DNA from: Brevundimonas bullata
GTDB taxonomy: Bacteria > Pseudomonadota > Alphaproteobacteria > Caulobacterales > Caulobacteraceae
Assembly: GCF_003350205.1 (NCBI RefSeq)
Contig: NZ_QLLC01000004.1
Coordinates: forward strand, 62,001-126,000
Direction of reading: 5' to 3'
Length of the DNA stretch: 64,000 bases
In this document: in pieces, positions 32,960-44,632 of the stretch
Layout: every line of letters begins with the position of its first letter
Numbering within the stretch: the stretch's first letter is position 1
Made by a program: the position numbers and the translations under genes
The notes under the pieces: model-generated
Database searches by the model: none
What the model saw: the letters and a program-made list of their open reading frames with translations, nothing else
What the model was told of the DNA's origin: nothing

Positions 32960-34402
32960 TTACCCGACGCCGACGCCCGAGGCGGCGGCGCGGGTCAGCG
33001 GCTCCAGCCACGTAAGGGCGACGATCACCAGCGGGAAGCAGAAGGCGGCGGCCACAAGCGCGATCCACTTGGCTTCCAGCGGCGACTTGTCGGTGACGAC
33101 CTCGGTTTCGGCGGCATCGAACCACATCACCTTGATGATGCGCAGGTAGTAGAAGCCGGCCACGACCGAGGCGACCAGACCGGCGGCGCCGGCCATCCAG
33201 TAGCCCGCGTCGGCGGCGGCGCCGAAGACGAAGAACTTGCCCCAGAAGCCCGACATCGGCGGAATACCGACAGCCGACAGCGACAGGATGGTCAGGGCGA
33301 CCGCCAGCAGCGGGCGATCCTTCTTCAGCCCGGCCAGGTCGGAAATCTTGCGGATCGGACGACCATTGCGGCTCAGCGACAGCAGGACGGCGAAGAAGCC
33401 GAACTGGTCGATGGCGTACAGGGTCATGAACATCAGCGTGGCCTGAACGCCGGCTTCAGTGCCCGCCGCCACGCCCAACAGGGCGTAGCCGATGTTGATG
33501 ATCGAGGAATAGGCCAGCAGGCGCTGGATGTCCTTCTGCATCAGACCGCCGAACGAACCGACGGCGAAGCTGATCAGCGAGATCAGGATGATGACCTGGG
33601 CCCATTGACCGTGGGCGACGCCGAAGCCTTCGACCAGGACGCGGATGATCAGGACCATGGCGGCGATCTTGGGCGCCGTGGCGAACAGGGCCACGACCGG
33701 GGTCGGGGCGCCTTCATAGACGTCAGGCGTCCACATGTGGAACGGCGCGGCCGAAACCTTGAACGCCAGACCGCAGATCAGGAAGACCAGGCCGAAGATC
33801 AGGCCCGGGCCAGGGTTGGCGGTGGCGAAGGCGGCGATGTCGACGAAGCGCATCGAACCGGCGAAGCCGTAGATCAGGCTGGCGCCGTAGAGCAGCAGGC
33901 CCGACGACAGGGCGCCCAGGACAAAATACTTCAGGCCGGCTTCAGAAGCCTTCAGGTTGTCGCGGTGATAGGCGGCCAGGACGTACAGAGCCAGCGAGTG
34001 CATCTCGATGCCGATGTAGAGCGAGATCAGGTCGCCCGATGAAGCCATCATCGACATGCCGACCGAGGCCAGCACGATCAGGACGGGGTACTCGAACTTG
34101 GCGATGCCGTTGCGGTGAATCCAGCCGTCGCCGAGGACGATGGCGACCGCCGCCGACAGGAAGATGGCGACCTTGCCGTAGACGGCCAGCGGGTCGGCCA
34201 CATAGGCGCCGTTGAAGGCCGTGCCCAGCGGGCCGACTGCGGCCAAGACCGAGGCGGCGGCCAGCAGCAGGATCGACAGGCCCGAGATCAGGCGCGTCGA
34301 CTTCTCGCCAGTGAAGGCGCCGAGCATGAGCAGCACCAGCCCGCCGACCGCAAGGGTCAGCTCCGGGGCGGCGAGTTGAAGGGCGGAAGACAGATCAGTC
34401 AT
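32960..34402 (-). CDS. nuoN: NADH-quinone oxidoreductase subunit N
   Basis: A 480-residue, 14-helix antiporter-like subunit of complex I in the proton-pumping arm. The start chosen is MTDLSSALQLAAPELTLAVG at 34402; a GTG- or ATG-like extension to 34420 overlaps nuoM and is less likely. Conserved pump regions include the Glu-containing YIGIEMHSLALYVLAAYH, the Lys/His region AAPFHMWTPDVYEGAP and QKDIQRLLAYSSIINIGYAL. It is the last complex I gene of the run. Confidence 0.95.
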   Translation of the reverse strand: MTDLSSALQLAAPELTLAVGGLVLLMLGAFTGEKSTRLISGLSILLLAAASVLAAVGPLGTAFNGAYVADPLAVYGKVAIFLSAAVAIVLGDGWIHRNGIAKFEYPVLIVLASVGMSMMASSGDLISLYIGIEMHSLALYVLAAYHRDNLKASEAGLKYFVLGALSSGLLLYGASLIYGFAGSMRFVDIAAFATANPGPGLIFGLVFLICGLAFKVSAAPFHMWTPDVYEGAPTPVVALFATAPKIAAMVLIIRVLVEGFGVAHGQWAQVIILISLISFAVGSFGGLMQKDIQRLLAYSSIINIGYALLGVAAGTEAGVQATLMFMTLYAIDQFGFFAVLLSLSRNGRPIRKISDLAGLKKDRPLLAVALTILSLSAVGIPPMSGFWGKFFVFGAAADAGYWMAGAAGLVASVVAGFYYLRIIKVMWFDAAETEVVTDKSPLEAKWIALVAAAFCFPLVIVALTWLEPLTRAAASGVGVG

Positions 34403-34409
34403 TATGCTC

Positions 34410-35897
34410 TCACCCGCCAATGGCTGCGCGATAGGCGGTCGTCAGGGCCTCAACGGTCGGCCCGGTGTAGTCGAGGACGGCGTTGGGATAGAGACCCAGC
34501 CAGATGGTGCCCACGATCAGCGGCACGAAGATCAGCAGCTCGCGCTTGTCGATGTCCGTGATGGTCTGCAGCGCCGGGTTCTTGATCTCGCCGTACATGA
34601 CATTGCGGAACAGCGTCAGGGCGTAGACCGCCGAGAAGATGACGCCCGAGGCCGCCACGAGGGCCGTCCAGGTCGAGACCTGATAGGCGCCGGTCATCGT
34701 CAGCACTTCGCCGATGAAGCCCGAGGTGCCCGGCAGGCCGACGTTGGCCATGGTGAACATCAGGAAGATGGCCGCATACCAGGGCATGCGCGCGGTCAGG
34801 CCGCCGTAGAAGGCGATCTCACGCGTGTGCATCCGGTCATAGACCACGCCGACGCAGAGGAAGAGCGCGCCCGAGATCAGGCCGTGGCTCAGCATCTGGA
34901 AGACCGCGCCCTGAACGCCCGTGTCGTTGCCCGCGAAGATGCCCATGGTCACGAAGCCCATGTGGGCGACCGACGAATAGGCGATCAGCTTCTTGATGTC
35001 GGTCTGACGGAAGGCGACCAGCGACGTATAGACCACGGCGATCACCGACAGGGTGAAGACCAGGGGCGTGAACATCTGCGACGCCTGCGGGAACATCGGC
35101 AGGTTGAACAGGATGAAGCCGTAGCCGCCGAGCTTCAGCAGGATGCCGGCCAGGATGACCGAACCCGCCGTGGGGGCCTGAACGTGGGCGTCTGGCAGCC
35201 AGGTGTGGACCGGCCACATCGGCATCTTGACCGCGAAAGAGGCGAAGAAGGCCAGCCACAGGATCGGCTGAACAGCCGGATCGAAGGCGTATTGCTTCAG
35301 CTCGGGAATGCTGGTGGTGCCCGTCTCATGGGCCATCCACAGCATGGCCAGCAGCATCAGCACCGACCCCAGCAGGGTGTAGAGGAAGAACTTGTACGAG
35401 GCGTAGATGCGGTTCGCCCCGCCCCAGATGCCGATGATCAGGAACATCGGCACCAGGGTGCCTTCGAAGAAGATGTAGAAGAGGAACAGGTCCAGCGACG
35501 TGAAGACGCCGATGACCAGGGTCTCCAGCACCAGGAAGGCGATCATGTATTCGACGACGCGCGTCTCGATCGACTTCCAGCTGGCAACGATGCAGATCGG
35601 CATCAGGAAGGCGGTCAGCAGGACGAACAGGATCGAGATCCCGTCCACGCCCAGGTGATAACCGGCGCCGGCGAACCAGGCGTAGTTTTCAACGAACTGA
35701 TAGGCCGGGTTCGACGGATCGAACTGGGCCACCAGCAGGACGGACACAGCCAGCACCACCAGCGTGGTGCCCAGGGCGATCCAGCGCGCGGCCGGAGCCG
35801 CGGCGTCCTGACCGCCCTTGTTCATCATGCCGGCCAGAAGCAGCAGGCCGGCGCCGACCAGCGGCAGGAAGGTGACGATGCTCAGAATGTGAGGCAC
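34410..35897 (-). CDS. nuoM: NADH-quinone oxidoreductase subunit M
   Basis: A 495-residue antiporter-like membrane subunit of complex I. The start is the GTG at 35897 ([19 protein letters not shown] follows), because further upstream the frame runs through nuoL and is not conserved. Signatures include [20 protein letters not shown] with the key Glu, [20 protein letters not shown], and [20 protein letters not shown]. It follows nuoL by five bases. Confidence 0.95.
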   Translation of the reverse strand: MPHILSIVTFLPLVGAGLLLLAGMMNKGGQDAAAPAARWIALGTTLVVLAVSVLLVAQFDPSNPAYQFVENYAWFAGAGYHLGVDGISILFVLLTAFLMPICIVASWKSIETRVVEYMIAFLVLETLVIGVFTSLDLFLFYIFFEGTLVPMFLIIGIWGGANRIYASYKFFLYTLLGSVLMLLAMLWMAHETGTTSIPELKQYAFDPAVQPILWLAFFASFAVKMPMWPVHTWLPDAHVQAPTAGSVILAGILLKLGGYGFILFNLPMFPQASQMFTPLVFTLSVIAVVYTSLVAFRQTDIKKLIAYSSVAHMGFVTMGIFAGNDTGVQGAVFQMLSHGLISGALFLCVGVVYDRMHTREIAFYGGLTARMPWYAAIFLMFTMANVGLPGTSGFIGEVLTMTGAYQVSTWTALVAASGVIFSAVYALTLFRNVMYGEIKNPALQTITDIDKRELLIFVPLIVGTIWLGLYPNAVLDYTGPTVEALTTAYRAAIGG

Positions 35898-35902
35898 GAG
35901 GC

Positions 35903-37990
35903 TCAGGCTCCCCACGTGAAGATGGCGAAGGCAAGGAACGCAGCCACGCCGATCAGCATCACGAATGCATAGAAGTAGACGAAACCGGACTGGAAGCGCG
36001 ACAGCCAGCCAGCCGATTTCAGCGAAGCCCAAGCGGCGCCGTTGGGGCCGAGGCCGTCGATGATCTTCACGTCGCCGATCTTCCAGAAGAAGTCGCCGAG
36101 CGCCTTGGCGCCCTTCACGAAGACGGCGTCATACAGCTCATCGAAGAACCACTTGTTGTAGAGGAAGGTCCACAGCGGTCCCTTGCGGTCGGCCCACTGC
36201 TTGGCGACGCCTTCCTTGAGGACGTAGATCCAGAAGGCGGCGAAGGTGCCGAGCAGGGTCACGACCAGCGGCGACCACTTCACCCAGGTCGGGACGTTGT
36301 GGCTCTCGTGCAGGACGTGGTTGTTGCTGCCGACGAAGATGGCGCCGCGCCAGAACTCGGCCTCATGATGACCGATGAAGTGCGGGGCGAAGATCATGCC
36401 CGCGAACACGGCGCCGATCGACAGCACCAGCAGCGGCACGACCATGGGCAGCGGGCTCTCATGCGGCGACAGCGGACGATGGTGATGGTCGTCGTGCGCG
36501 TGATCGTCATGAGCGTCATGGCTGGACAGCGGTTCGGCGTGCGTCTCCAGCTGGGCGTGCGACGCGTGGTCGTCGGCGGCGTGATGGCCGTCGTCCTTCC
36601 ACTTGGCCGTGCCGTGGAAGGTCATGAAGACCAGGCGCCACGAATAGTAGGCCGTCAGCAGGGCCGCCGAGATGCCTATGACGAAGGCGAACATGCCCGC
36701 AGCCGAGTGGCCCGACGTCGCCGCCGCATAGGCGCTCTCGATGATGGAGTCCTTGGAATAGAAGCCGGCGAAGCCGCCAACGCCGGGCAGACCCAGGCCG
36801 GTGATGGCGATGGTGCCGATCATCATGACCGCATAGGTCACGGGCAGCAGCTTCCACAGGCCGCCCATGTTCCGCATGTCCTGCTCGTGGTGCATGCCGT
36901 GGATCACCGAACCGGCGCCCAGGAACAGCAGAGCCTTGAAGAAGGCGTGCGTGAACAGGTGGAACATGGCGGGCTGATAGGCGCCCACGCCCGCGGCGAA
37001 GAACATGTAGCCCAGCTGCGAACAGGTCGAATAGGCGATGACCCGCTTGATGTCGTTCTGCATCATGCCGACGGTCGCGGCGAAGATGGCCGTGATGCCG
37101 CCGATGATGGCGATGAACAGCGACGCCGTCGGCGCGTGCTCATAGAGCGGCGACAGCAGGCAGACCATATAGACGCCGGCGGTGACCATGGTCGCCGCGT
37201 GGATCAGGGCCGACACGGGCGTCGGGCCTTCCATGGCGTCCGGCAGCCAGGTGTGCAGGAAGAACTGGGCCGACTTGCCCATGGCGCCGATGAAGAGCAG
37301 CAGACCCGCCAGGTCCAGCGCCGACCAGGTGTAGCCTAGGAATTCCCAGCCCGTGCCGACCTTGCCGGCGATCTGCGGGAACAGCTCGGCGAACTGGATC
37401 GTGCCGAACATCCAGAAGATCGTCATCATGCCGAGCAGGAAGCCGAAGTCGCCCACGCGGTTGACCACGAAGGCCTTGATGGCGGCGGCCGAGGCGGTGT
37501 CCTTCTTGTACCAGAAACCGATCAGCAGATAGGAGGCCAGACCCACGCCTTCCCAGCCGAAGAACATCTGCAGGAAGTCGGCGGCCGTCACCAGCGCCAG
37601 CATCATGAAGGTGAACAGCGACAGGTAGGCGAAGAAGCGAGGACGGCTGTCGTCCTCGGCCATGTAGCCCCAGGAATAGAGGTGAACCAGCGACGACACC
37701 GTCGTCACCACGATCAGCATGGTGGCCGACATGGCGTCCACGCGGATCGACCAGTTCGACTGGAAGTCGCCGACGTGGATAAAGGGCGCGATGTGGACGG
37801 TGAAGGCTTCGAGCCCGCCCCAGGTCCACTGGCTGAACACGATCCACGAGATCGCGCACGAGAAGAACAGCAGGCCGGTCGTGACCGACTGCGAGACGAT
37901 GTTCCCGATCCTGCGACCGAAGAAGCCGGCGATCATCGCCCCCAGCAGGGGGGCGAAGACGCCGAGAGTGACGAGAGTCTGGATAGTCAC
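35903..37990 (-). CDS. nuoL: NADH-quinone oxidoreductase subunit L
   Basis: A 695-residue subunit at the distal end of the membrane arm, with the long lateral helix that spans NuoM and NuoN. Typical regions are [39 protein letters not shown] and [21 protein letters not shown] His-rich loop ([18 protein letters not shown], about residues 494-511) is an unusual insertion that could bind metal, though it may be just a loop. It starts eight bases after nuoK ends. Confidence 0.96.
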   Translation of the reverse strand: MTIQTLVTLGVFAPLLGAMIAGFFGRRIGNIVSQSVTTGLLFFSCAISWIVFSQWTWGGLEAFTVHIAPFIHVGDFQSNWSIRVDAMSATMLIVVTTVSSLVHLYSWGYMAEDDSRPRFFAYLSLFTFMMLALVTAADFLQMFFGWEGVGLASYLLIGFWYKKDTASAAAIKAFVVNRVGDFGFLLGMMTIFWMFGTIQFAELFPQIAGKVGTGWEFLGYTWSALDLAGLLLFIGAMGKSAQFFLHTWLPDAMEGPTPVSALIHAATMVTAGVYMVCLLSPLYEHAPTASLFIAIIGGITAIFAATVGMMQNDIKRVIAYSTCSQLGYMFFAAGVGAYQPAMFHLFTHAFFKALLFLGAGSVIHGMHHEQDMRNMGGLWKLLPVTYAVMMIGTIAITGLGLPGVGGFAGFYSKDSIIESAYAAATSGHSAAGMFAFVIGISAALLTAYYSWRLVFMTFHGTAKWKDDGHHAADDHASHAQLETHAEPLSSHDAHDDHAHDDHHHRPLSPHESPLPMVVPLLVLSIGAVFAGMIFAPHFIGHHEAEFWRGAIFVGSNNHVLHESHNVPTWVKWSPLVVTLLGTFAAFWIYVLKEGVAKQWADRKGPLWTFLYNKWFFDELYDAVFVKGAKALGDFFWKIGDVKIIDGLGPNGAAWASLKSAGWLSRFQSGFVYFYAFVMLIGVAAFLAFAIFTWGA

Positions 37991-37998
37991 GGTTCCGA

Positions 37999-38307
37999 TC
38001 AGCCCTTCATCACGGAGGCGTCGTCAACCGCGATATCGCCGCGGTTACGGAAGAAGGTCACGAGGATCGCCAGGCCGACGGCGGCTTCAGCCGCGGCGAC
38101 GGTCAGGACGAACATGGCCATCAGCTGACCCGACACGTCGTTGAGGTAGGTCGAGAAGGCGACGAAGTTGATGTTCACCGCGAGCAGGATCAGCTCGACC
38201 GACATCAGGATGATGATGACGTTCTTGCGGTTCACGAAGATGCCGAACACCCCGATGGTGAACAGCATGGCGGCGACCGCCAGATAGTGCTGGAGCGAGA
38301 TGTCCAT
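37999..38307 (-). CDS. nuoK: NADH-quinone oxidoreductase subunit K
   Basis: A 102-residue subunit with three membrane helices, the bacterial equivalent of mitochondrial ND4L. It begins [20 protein letters not shown] and has the conserved acidic residues in [20 protein letters not shown] and [20 protein letters not shown], which are part of the proton path. The ATG at 38307 shares one base with the nuoJ stop (TGATG), so I prefer it over the GTG one codon before. Confidence 0.95.
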   Translation of the reverse strand: MDISLQHYLAVAAMLFTIGVFGIFVNRKNVIIILMSVELILLAVNINFVAFSTYLNDVSGQLMAMFVLTVAAAEAAVGLAILVTFFRNRGDIAVDDASVMKG

Positions 38308-38933
38308 CACAGAAGCTCCTCGGGGGTGACGCCCTGGCCGGTAGAAACCGACTTGACCTCGACGGCCTTGGCGCGTTCGCGGTTGGCCTGCACGGCCAGG
38401 TCCTGGCGACGCACGCCGGGGCGGTGACGCAGGGTCAGGACGATGGCGCCGATCATGGCGATCAGCAGCACAATGCCCGCAGCCTGGAAGAAGTAGACGT
38501 AGTCCGTGTAGAGAACGCGGCCGATCGCCTCGATATTGGTGGCGTCAGCGGTGGCGACGACCGGGCCGATCGCGGCCTTGGCCGCCCCGCCCTGCACCAC
38601 GGTGATCGACACCATGATCATCTCGGCCAGCAGGACGCCGGCGACGATCCCCGCCAACGGCAGGTAGCGGGCGTAGCCTTCGCGGAGGCGGACGAAGTCG
38701 ACGTCCAGCATCATGACCACGAACAGGAACAGCACCGCGACGGCGCCGACGTAGACGACCACCAGCAGCATGGCCAGGAACTCTGCGCCCAGCAGGACGA
38801 AGAGGCCGGCGGCCGAGAAGAAGCTGAGGATCAGCCACAGGACGGAGTGCACGGGATTGCGCGCGGTCACGACCAGAAGGCCCGAAACCACGGCGACCGT
38901 CGCCAGAAGATAAAACGCTATGCCTTGCAGCAT
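38307..38933 (-). CDS. nuoJ: NADH-quinone oxidoreductase subunit J
   Basis: A 208-residue membrane subunit (ND6 equivalent) with five helices and a longer polar C-terminal tail. The conserved third-helix region is [20 protein letters not shown], and [20 protein letters not shown] follows. In complex I this subunit moves during coupling of quinone reduction to proton pumping. It starts 63 bases after nuoI; that gap shows no gene or clear signal. Confidence 0.95.
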   Translation of the reverse strand: MLQGIAFYLLATVAVVSGLLVVTARNPVHSVLWLILSFFSAAGLFVLLGAEFLAMLLVVVYVGAVAVLFLFVVMMLDVDFVRLREGYARYLPLAGIVAGVLLAEMIMVSITVVQGGAAKAAIGPVVATADATNIEAIGRVLYTDYVYFFQAAGIVLLIAMIGAIVLTLRHRPGVRRQDLAVQANRERAKAVEVKSVSTGQGVTPEELL

Positions 38934-38996
38934 GGGTGGGACAAAGCCCCCTTCAAAATCTTGCGCTGCGATCCCATGGCGGAATCGCGGCTCGGT

Positions 38997-39488
38997 TTAG
39001 CGATACGGAGCGTCGAGTTCCAGATTCTTCGCGATCAGCCGTTCCCAGCGGTCGCCATTGTCCAGCAGTCGGGCCTTGTCATAGAGCAGTTCTTCGCGCG
39101 TCTCGGTGGCGAACTCGCTGTTCGGTCCCTCGACGATGGCGTCCACCGGGCAGGCCTCCTGGCACAGGCCGCAGTAGATGCACTTGACCATGTCGATGTC
39201 GTAGCGCGTCGTGCGGCGGCTGCCGTCGGCGCGCGGTTCGGCCTCGATGGTGATGGCTTGCGCCGGGCAGATGGCCTCGCACAGCTTGCAGGCGATGCAG
39301 CGTTCTTCGCCGTTCGGATAGCGGCGCAGCGCGTGTTCGCCGCGGAAGCGCGGCGACTGCGGGTTGCGCTCGAACGGATAGTTCACCGTCGCCTTCGGCT
39401 TCATCATGTACTTCATCGACAGGCCGACGGCGCCGAACACGTCGGTCAGCATCGCGCCCTTGGCCGCCTGAACGATACGGGTCAGCAT
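38997..39488 (-). CDS. nuoI: NADH-quinone oxidoreductase subunit I
   Basis: A 163-residue iron-sulfur subunit carrying clusters N6a and N6b. The two ferredoxin motifs are [16 protein letters not shown] and [19 protein letters not shown]. The N-terminal amphipathic region ([17 protein letters not shown]) docks it to the membrane arm, as in the mitochondrial TYKY subunit. Its start overlaps by one base the stop of a small lipoprotein gene inserted between nuoH and nuoI. Confidence 0.97.
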   Translation of the reverse strand: MLTRIVQAAKGAMLTDVFGAVGLSMKYMMKPKATVNYPFERNPQSPRFRGEHALRRYPNGEERCIACKLCEAICPAQAITIEAEPRADGSRRTTRYDIDMVKCIYCGLCQEACPVDAIVEGPNSEFATETREELLYDKARLLDNGDRWERLIAKNLELDAPYR

Positions 39489-39691
39489 TACGATTTCACT
39501 CCGGCGCAGTCGCGTTCATAGCGCGCGCTTTCCTTGTCGAGGGTTGCGCAGATGCGCACACGTTCAGCGTCTTCACGCTGAATACGCTCCACCTTGCGTT
39601 CCCATTGATAGACCGAGACGGGATCGGCCTCATACGAGGCGCAGCCGCCGAGAACGACCAGAAGCGGCAGGATCATGAGGGCGCGGGCCAT
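39488..39691 (-). CDS. Small lipoprotein inside the nuo operon (second of two)
   Basis: A 67-residue predicted lipoprotein: signal [17 protein letters not shown] with lipobox LGGC and the lipid-bearing Cys17, then a short, highly charged helix ([18 protein letters not shown]), and two further cysteines 13 residues apart before the end. No known family was recognised. Its pattern of ER-x-x-RE-DAE, then Cys, then RYERDC matches the adjacent upstream lipoprotein, so the two look like an ancient tandem duplication. It overlaps nuoI and the preceding lipoprotein gene by one base each, implying co-translation with complex I. Confidence 0.75.
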   Translation of the reverse strand: MARALMILPLLVVLGGCASYEADPVSVYQWERKVERIQREDAERVRICATLDKESARYERDCAGVKS

Positions 39692-39915
39692 CAGTTCACC
39701 TGCCGCTTGCAGTCGTCGCGATCGAAGCGCGGATCATCGCGCGACAGCCGCTGGCAATAGGCGCGCTTGTCCGCATCGTCGCGGCGTTCGCGCTCGACAC
39801 GTTCCAGCCGCGCGGCTGCGCTCTCGGGTGCAGCGGGGTCCATCGGCTTGAAGGTGCAGGCCGACAGGCCGGCGACGAGGGCCAGCGCAAGCAATGATGT
39901 GGCGCGAACGCCCAT
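39691..39915 (-). CDS. Small lipoprotein inside the nuo operon (first of two)
   Basis: A 74-residue predicted lipoprotein starting at the ATG at 39915, which shares one base with the nuoH stop. The lipobox is LSAC with Cys20. The mature part is a charged helix (RLERVERERRDDADKRAY) with two cysteines 14 residues apart ending in FDRDDCKRQVN. It is similar in layout and sequence to the next gene. The function is unknown; the operon position suggests an envelope partner or assembly aid for complex I, but mere hitch-hiking cannot be excluded. Confidence 0.75.
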   Translation of the reverse strand: MGVRATSLLALALVAGLSACTFKPMDPAAPESAAARLERVERERRDDADKRAYCQRLSRDDPRFDRDDCKRQVN

Positions 39916-40991
39916 CACGCACCCACCGCGAAGACGCGCCAGGCCGCCACGGCCACCACGGCGATCAGCGACGTCGGCAGGAAGATCTTCCAGCCCAGGC
40001 GCATCAGCTGATCATAGCGGTAGCGCGGCACGAAGGCCTTGGTCAGGGCGATCATGAAGAACCAGAAGACGATCTTGGCGAGGAACGTGACCAGATAGAT
40101 GGCTTGCTCGAGCCAGCCCGGCAGCGCGTCCAGCCAGGCTTGCGGCAAGCCCGGGTTCCAGCCGCCGCAGAACAGCAGGCTGATCATGGCGCACATGAAG
40201 ACGATGTTGGCGTATTCGCCGATCATGAACAGCAGGTAGGGGGTCGACGAATATTCGACCTGATAACCGGCCACCAGTTCCGACTCCGCCTCGGGAAGGT
40301 CGAACGGCGGACGGTTGGTCTCGGCCAGGGCCGAAATGAAGAAGACCACGGTCATCGGGATCATGACGATGATCGTCGGCCAAGTACCCGCGCCTCCGCC
40401 GAACATGTTCCAGTTCCAGAACGCGCCCTGTTGCTGGGTGACGATCTCAGTCAGGTTCATCGTCCCGGCCAGCAGGATGACGTTGATGATGACCAGGCCC
40501 ATCGAGACCTCATAGGACACCATCTGCGCCGCCGAACGCAGCGAACCCAGGAACGGATACTTCGAGTTCGAAGCCCAGCCGCCCATGATGATGCCGTACA
40601 CGCCCAGCGAGCTGATCGCGAGGATGTAGAGGATGCCGACGTTCAGATCCGAAATCACCCAGCCCGGCGCAAACGGGATCACAGCCCAGGCGATGAAGGC
40701 CAGGACGAAGGTGATCAGCGGCGCCGCCAGGAAGACGACCTTGTCGGACCCCGACGGGACGACGATTTCCTTGAGCACGAACTTGAAGAAGTCAGCGAAG
40801 GACTGCAGCAGGCCGAACGGGCCGACCACGTTGGGGCCTTTGCGCATTTGCACGCCGGCCCAGATCTTGCGGTCCGCCAGCAGCAGGAAGGCCAGCGAGA
40901 TCAGGATCCCGACCGTAACGATCAGGATGCCGCCGAGGGTGGCGAGGGTCCAGCCGAGGGGGGTGGCCCAGAAGGAGGTCGCAGCGTCCAT
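39915..40991 (-). CDS. nuoH: NADH-quinone oxidoreductase subunit H
   Basis: A 358-residue eight-helix membrane subunit (ND1 equivalent) forming much of the quinone channel. Signatures are [20 protein letters not shown] near the N-terminus, the acidic loop [20 protein letters not shown], and [20 protein letters not shown] near the C-terminus. It begins three bases after nuoG ends and is followed by the two small lipoprotein genes rather than directly by nuoI. Confidence 0.97.
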   Translation of the reverse strand: MDAATSFWATPLGWTLATLGGILIVTVGILISLAFLLLADRKIWAGVQMRKGPNVVGPFGLLQSFADFFKFVLKEIVVPSGSDKVVFLAAPLITFVLAFIAWAVIPFAPGWVISDLNVGILYILAISSLGVYGIIMGGWASNSKYPFLGSLRSAAQMVSYEVSMGLVIINVILLAGTMNLTEIVTQQQGAFWNWNMFGGGAGTWPTIIVMIPMTVVFFISALAETNRPPFDLPEAESELVAGYQVEYSSTPYLLFMIGEYANIVFMCAMISLLFCGGWNPGLPQAWLDALPGWLEQAIYLVTFLAKIVFWFFMIALTKAFVPRYRYDQLMRLGWKIFLPTSLIAVVAVAAWRVFAVGA

Positions 40992-40994
40992 GAT

Positions 40995-43040
40995 TTACTC
41001 CGCCGCCAGAACGACCGGGGCAGTCCGCTCGGCGGACAGCTCGGCCATGGTTTCGCTGGCGCGCGCGATCGGGTTGGTCAGGTAGGGATCGACGATGGTC
41101 GAGACGAAGGCGACGTCGCTCAGATCACCCTTGGCGCCCAGAGCCGCCACGTCGAACGACGCCCCCGGGGCCAGATAGTCGATACGGCCAAAGGTCGGAT
41201 GGTCGCCCATCAGCTTGGCGCGCAGCTGCTCCAGGGTGTCGAACGGCAGCTTCTGGCCGACCCGTTCCGACAGGGCGCGGATGATGGCCCAGTCTTCCTT
41301 GGCCTCGCCCTTCGGGAAGACGACCCGTTCGGCCATCTGCACCCGGCCCTCGGTGTTCACGTACAGGCCGGACTTCTCGGTATAGGCGGCGCCCGGCAGG
41401 ATGACGTCGGCGCCGTGTGCGCCGCGGTCGCCGTGCGAGCCCAGATAGACGCGGAAGGCGTCCGAGGCCGAAGCGTTGACCTCGTCGGCGCCCAGCAGGA
41501 ACAGCACGTCCAGCGCGCCCGGCTTGAGCATTCCAGCCACGTCCAGACCGCCCTCGGCGGGGACGAAGCCCATGTCCAGACCGCCGACGCGGGCGGCGGC
41601 GGTGTGCAGGACGTTGAAGCCGTTCCAGCCGTCCTTGACCACGCCGACCTTCTTGGCCAGCGCGCCCAGGGCGTTCAGCACAGCCGCGCCGGTGTCGCCG
41701 ATCAGGGCGCCCGCGCCGACGATGATCGCCGGGCGTTCAGCCTTGGTCAGGAAGTCGACAGCGGCCTTGGGCAGCTTGCCCAGGGTCTTCGAACCGGCGC
41801 CGAGGTAGTTGTAGTCATAGGTCAGGTCGACCTGTTCGCCGATGACGCCGATCTCGGCGGCGCCCTTCAGCCAGGCCTTGCGGATGCGGGCGTTGAGCAG
41901 AGGCGCCTCGGTGCGCGGATTGGCGCCCACGATCAGGATGGCGTCTGCGTTTTCAATGCCTTGCAGGCCGGAGTTGAACAGCCAGCCCTCGCGAGCCCCC
42001 TGCCCGATCGCGGCGCCGTCCTGACGGCAGTCGGTGTTGGCCGAGCCGAGGGCGCGGAACAGGTCCAGCGTCGCCTTCATCGACTCGGCGTCCTGAAGGT
42101 CGCCGGCGATGACGCCGATGCGGTCGGCCGAAGCCGCCTTGATCTTGGAGGCGACAGCGTTCAGCGCCTCGTCCCACGAGGCGACGCGCAGCTTGCCGTT
42201 CTCACGGACATAGGGTTTGTCCAGACGCTGACGGGCCAGGCCGTCGACGGCGTAGCGGCTCTTGTCCGACAGCCACTCTTCGTTGATGCCCTCGTTCACG
42301 CGCGGCAGAACGCGCATGACCTCGGCGCCGCGCGCGTCGGCGCGGATGTTCGAGCCCAGGGCGTCCATGACGTCGATGGTCTCGGTCTTCTTCAGTTCCC
42401 ACGGGCGGTAGTGGTACTGCCAGGGGCGGTGCGTCAGGGCGCCCACCGGGCACAGGTCGTTGACGTTGCCCGACAGTTCGCTGTCGATGTTCTTTTCCAG
42501 ATAGGTCGTGATCTCGGCGCCTTCGCCGCGCGAGATCATGCCGATGTCCGGCACGCCGGCCACTTCGGTGATGAAGCGAACGCAACGCGTGCACTGGATG
42601 CAGCGCGTCATGAACGTCTTGACCGTTGGGCCCATGTTCTTTTCTTCGACCGCGCGCTTGTTCTCGCCGTAGCGCGAACCGTCACGGCCGTAGCCGACAG
42701 CCTGATCCTGAAGATCGCACTCGCCGCCCTGGTCGCAGATCGGGCAGTCCAGCGGGTGGTTGATGAGCAGGAACTCCATCACCCCTTCGCGGGCCTTCTT
42801 GACCATCGGCGTGTCGGTGAAGATCTCCTGACCTTCGGCGGCCGGCAGGGCGCACGAAGCCTGCGGCTTCGGCGGTCCGGGCTTCACCTCGACCAGGCAC
42901 ATCCGGCAGTTGCCGGCGATGGACAGGCGCTCGTGGTAGCAGAAACGCGGGATCTCGTGCCCGGCGCGCTCGGCGACCTGAAGCACGGTCATGCCGGGTT
43001 CGAACTCGGTTTCAACGCCGTTGACCTTGGCGATAGGCAT
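40995..43040 (-). CDS. nuoG: NADH-quinone oxidoreductase subunit G
   Basis: A 681-residue iron-sulfur subunit, close in size to the mitochondrial 75-kDa protein and shorter than E. coli NuoG. It starts MPIAKVNGVETEFEPGMTVL. The [2Fe-2S] cluster N1b ligands lie in CYHERLSIAGNCRMCLVEV and CALP. HPLDCPICDQGGECDLQD and MTRCIQCTRCVRF supply the N5 and N4 clusters. The rest is a molybdopterin-type fold without the cofactor. The longer open frame upstream overlaps nuoF and is not used. Confidence 0.97.
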   Translation of the reverse strand: MPIAKVNGVETEFEPGMTVLQVAERAGHEIPRFCYHERLSIAGNCRMCLVEVKPGPPKPQASCALPAAEGQEIFTDTPMVKKAREGVMEFLLINHPLDCPICDQGGECDLQDQAVGYGRDGSRYGENKRAVEEKNMGPTVKTFMTRCIQCTRCVRFITEVAGVPDIGMISRGEGAEITTYLEKNIDSELSGNVNDLCPVGALTHRPWQYHYRPWELKKTETIDVMDALGSNIRADARGAEVMRVLPRVNEGINEEWLSDKSRYAVDGLARQRLDKPYVRENGKLRVASWDEALNAVASKIKAASADRIGVIAGDLQDAESMKATLDLFRALGSANTDCRQDGAAIGQGAREGWLFNSGLQGIENADAILIVGANPRTEAPLLNARIRKAWLKGAAEIGVIGEQVDLTYDYNYLGAGSKTLGKLPKAAVDFLTKAERPAIIVGAGALIGDTGAAVLNALGALAKKVGVVKDGWNGFNVLHTAAARVGGLDMGFVPAEGGLDVAGMLKPGALDVLFLLGADEVNASASDAFRVYLGSHGDRGAHGADVILPGAAYTEKSGLYVNTEGRVQMAERVVFPKGEAKEDWAIIRALSERVGQKLPFDTLEQLRAKLMGDHPTFGRIDYLAPGASFDVAALGAKGDLSDVAFVSTIVDPYLTNPIARASETMAELSAERTAPVVLAAE

Positions 43041-43045
43041 TACGA

Positions 43046-44359
<1,314 letters not shown>

Positions 44360-44365
44360 GAGCCC

Positions 44366-44632
44366 TTAAAGTCCTTCCGCCAGACGGCGCTTGTGGTGGC
44401 GGGTGCGCATGAAAATAGCTGTAACGACCAGCGCCCAGCCGGCGGCCAGCAGGCCATAGGCGACGATCAGCAGGTCTTCCGACAGCCACTTGCCGTCCTT
44501 GACCGCCAGCACCATGCCCGCGGCGACGAGGATCAAGGCCAGCCCGCCCCAACGCAGGGGCCAGCCGACGCGACGCAGCTCGGCCCGGTAGGCCGCCCTG
44601 CCCTCATCGCTGTCGAGGTTCGGTCTCGTCAT
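44366..44632 (-). CDS. Two-helix membrane protein between nuoE and nuoF
   Basis: An 88-residue protein with a charged N-terminus (RPNLDSDEGRAAYRAELRRV), two membrane helices (GGLALILVAAGMVLAV and IVAYGLLAAGWALVVTAIFM) and a basic tail (RTRHHKRRLAEGL). I do not recognise a named family. Its start overlaps the nuoE stop by one base and it ends six bases before nuoF, so it is translated with the NADH-input module though it must sit in the membrane. A role in complex I assembly is possible but unproven. Confidence 0.75.
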   Translation of the reverse strand: MTRPNLDSDEGRAAYRAELRRVGWPLRWGGLALILVAAGMVLAVKDGKWLSEDLLIVAYGLLAAGWALVVTAIFMRTRHHKRRLAEGL

